Shown here in pieces: positions 5,343 to 6,718 of a stretch of DNA of 6,718 nt (position 1 is its first letter; every line of letters begins with the position of its first letter). The notes beneath the pieces were generated by a model. The model did not search any database and was not told the origin of the DNA. It worked only from the letters and a program-made list of their open reading frames with translations. The stretch is from Methylovirgula sp. (GTDB taxonomy: Bacteria; Pseudomonadota; Alphaproteobacteria; Rhizobiales; Beijerinckiaceae): contig JASHSW010000154.1 of NCBI GenBank assembly GCA_030038595.1, forward strand, positions 1-6,718. The letters are read 5' to 3'. A program made the position numbers and the translations under genes.

Positions 5343-6647
5343 TTACCCCCGCTCGATGCGGATCAATTGCGGCGGTTCGGCGACAAATCCGTCGCCGACC
5401 ACGGCGGCCAACGCCTCGCGGATCAGCTTCTCGTAGGTCGCATGCGTGATCAGAATTACCGGCACCGCCGCAGGCTTGCCGTGCTCGCCGGGGCGGCGGC
5501 GCTGCACGATGCTCTCGAGCGAGATCGAGCGTTCCGCCATGCGCGCCGCGATTGCCGCCGCGGCGCCCGGCCGGTCGTAGACGGAAAGCCGGATATAGTA
5601 GCCGCCTTCGTGCATGGGGATCGGGGCGCGCTCGAGCGGCGCGAGCGCCGCGACCGGCACGCCGAACGGCGGCGTGCGCAACCCCTTGGTGATATCGACG
5701 ATGTCGGCGACCACGGCCGAGGCGGTCGCTTCGCCGCCGGCGCCCGGCCCGATGAGCGTCAGCTCATGCACCGCGTCGGCATCGATCGTCACCGCGTTGG
5801 CGACGCCCATCACCTGGGCGATGGCCGAAGAGCGCGGCACCATGGTCGGATGGACGCGCTGCTCGATACCGGCGCTGGTGCGCGCCGCGACGCCGAGCAG
5901 CTTGATCCGGAATCCCAGTTCCGCCGCCGCGTCGATGTCGGCGAGAGAGATGTCCTTGATCCCTTCGATGGCGATCGCATCCGGATCGATGCGCGTGCCG
6001 AAGGCGAGCGCGGTCAGGATCGCCAGTTTGTGCGCCGTATCGAGGCCGCCGATATCGAAACTCGGGTCGGCCTCGGCGTAGCCGAGCCGCTGCGCCTCGC
6101 CGAGACATTCGGCGAACGGCAAATGCTCGGCCTCCATCCGCGACAGGATGTAATTGCAGGTGCCGTTGAGGATTCCATAGACGCGCGAAATCGCATTGCC
6201 GGCGAGATCTTCGCGCAACGCTTTTACGATTGGAATGCCGCCGGCAACCGAGGCTTCGAAGCCGAGCTCGACGCCCTTTTGCTCCGCCAATGCGGCAAGC
6301 CGCATGCCGTGCTTGGCGATGAGCGCCTTGTTGGCGGTCACGACGGATTTGCCGGCGCTGAGCGACGCCTCGATTGCGGCCAACGCCGGTCCGTCCGCGC
6401 CGCCGATCAATTCGACAAAGAGATCGATGTCGGGCGAGGCGGCGAGCTTGGCGGCATCGTCGAACCATTGAAAGCGCGAGAGGTCGCGGCCGCGCTCCTT
6501 GCGGGTCTCCTTCGCGGCAACCGCTACGACCGCAATCTTGCGGCCGGAGCGCGCCGCCAAGCCCGCGGCCTGACGCTCGAGAAGCGCCAGCACGGCAAGA
6601 CCCACGGTGCCGAGTCCGGCGACGCCGACGCGCAAGAGGTGCTGCAT
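5343..6647 (-). CDS. hom: Homoserine dehydrogenase with C-terminal ACT domain
   Basis: The 434-residue enzyme reduces aspartate semialdehyde to homoserine with NAD(P)H, the branch step toward threonine, methionine and isoleucine. The N-terminal Rossmann fold has GLGTVG at 11-16 and TANK at 104-107. The catalytic domain has the signature GILNGTCNYILSRM at 158-171, then YAEADPSFDIGGLDTAHKLAIL, where K207 fits the catalytic lysine and D203 its acidic partner. Residues from about 349 (GGYYIRLSVYDRPGAAAAIA) form an ACT domain, which in this family usually mediates threonine feedback inhibition. There is no fused aspartokinase. I chose the ATG at 6647; a TTG at 6695 would add 16 residues unlike the family's usual N-terminus and has no ribosome site. 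The site before the chosen ATG is weak (TTAGG, AGG nine bases away). The gene probably heads a hom-glpX unit; whatever lies upstream is outside the window. Confidence 0.97.
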   Translation of the reverse strand: MQHLLRVGVAGLGTVGLAVLALLERQAAGLAARSGRKIAVVAVAAKETRKERGRDLSRFQWFDDAAKLAASPDIDLFVELIGGADGPALAAIEASLSAGKSVVTANKALIAKHGMRLAALAEQKGVELGFEASVAGGIPIVKALREDLAGNAISRVYGILNGTCNYILSRMEAEHLPFAECLGEAQRLGYAEADPSFDIGGLDTAHKLAILTALAFGTRIDPDAIAIEGIKDISLADIDAAAELGFRIKLLGVAARTSAGIEQRVHPTMVPRSSAIAQVMGVANAVTIDADAVHELTLIGPGAGGEATASAVVADIVDITKGLRTPPFGVPVAALAPLERAPIPMHEGGYYIRLSVYDRPGAAAAIAARMAERSISLESIVQRRRPGEHGKPAAVPVILITHATYEKLIREALAAVVGDGFVAEPPQLIRIERG

Positions 6648-6718
6648 GGATGCGAGCCTAAGGGGCGAACCGCCCGGTCGCGCCTTTTGCCCCAATTCAG
6701 AGGGCCGGGCAACAAAAC
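6648..6718 (-). other. Upstream leader of hom, cut by the window edge
   Basis: Read toward hom, this 71-bp stretch has a small stem, GGGCG/CGCCC with loop GTT (6663-6675), 15 bases before the ATG. I see no convincing -35/-10 pair, no run of Thr, Met or Ile codons that would indicate a leader-peptide attenuator, and no riboswitch. The upstream part is missing, so a promoter or preceding gene may lie just beyond the edge. Confidence 0.35.

Noticed and set aside
4129..5436. 435-residue open frame on the plus strand across glpX and the hom-glpX gap
   Set aside because: It is antisense to glpX, whose active-site residues are all conserved. It starts inside the hairpin and runs through intergenic repeats into the end of hom.
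6648..6695. Sixteen-residue N-terminal extension of Hom from a TTG at 6695
   Set aside because: It has no ribosome site, is unlike the family N-terminus, and the Rossmann glycine motif follows the ATG at 6647 at the expected distance.

Overview
The window looks like chromosomal DNA from an alphaproteobacterium, most likely of the order Hyphomicrobiales (Rhizobiales; a Bradyrhizobium, Rhodopseudomonas or Xanthobacteraceae-like genome). The evidence is high GC, a homoserine dehydrogenase followed by a class II fructose-1,6-bisphosphatase, short palindromic intergenic repeats of a style common in that order, and a small heptad-histidine protein of a kind I remember from it. The placement rests on gene order and recalled sequence style, not on a search.

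Layout. Positions 2-3759 (+) hold an RND efflux unit: the 3' part of an MdtA-like periplasmic adaptor, cut by the left edge, then a complete MdtB/MdtC-like inner-membrane permease. Their stop and start codons overlap (ATGA), which suggests translational coupling. No second RND gene and no outer-membrane channel gene follows. Positions 3760-3890 are a convergent intergenic space with two inverted repeats. Reading leftwards from the right edge come hom (homoserine dehydrogenase), glpX (fructose-1,6-bisphosphatase II, TTG start) and a 72-residue histidine-rich protein. The 143-bp hom-glpX gap carries two copies of one palindromic repeat in opposite orientation. The glpX/histidine-rich gap carries a perfect 17-bp stem with a 4-base loop, placed almost against the ribosome binding site of the small gene.

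The adaptor and permease would form a tripartite drug or toxic-compound exporter with a TolC-type channel encoded elsewhere. Hom acts at the aspartate branch leading to threonine and methionine; GlpX acts in gluconeogenesis or the Calvin cycle. These are ordinary housekeeping enzymes. The least explained part is roughly 3800-4200: the histidine-rich gene, its hairpin leader and the repeats around it. I see no CRISPR array, RNA gene, transposase or phage gene.
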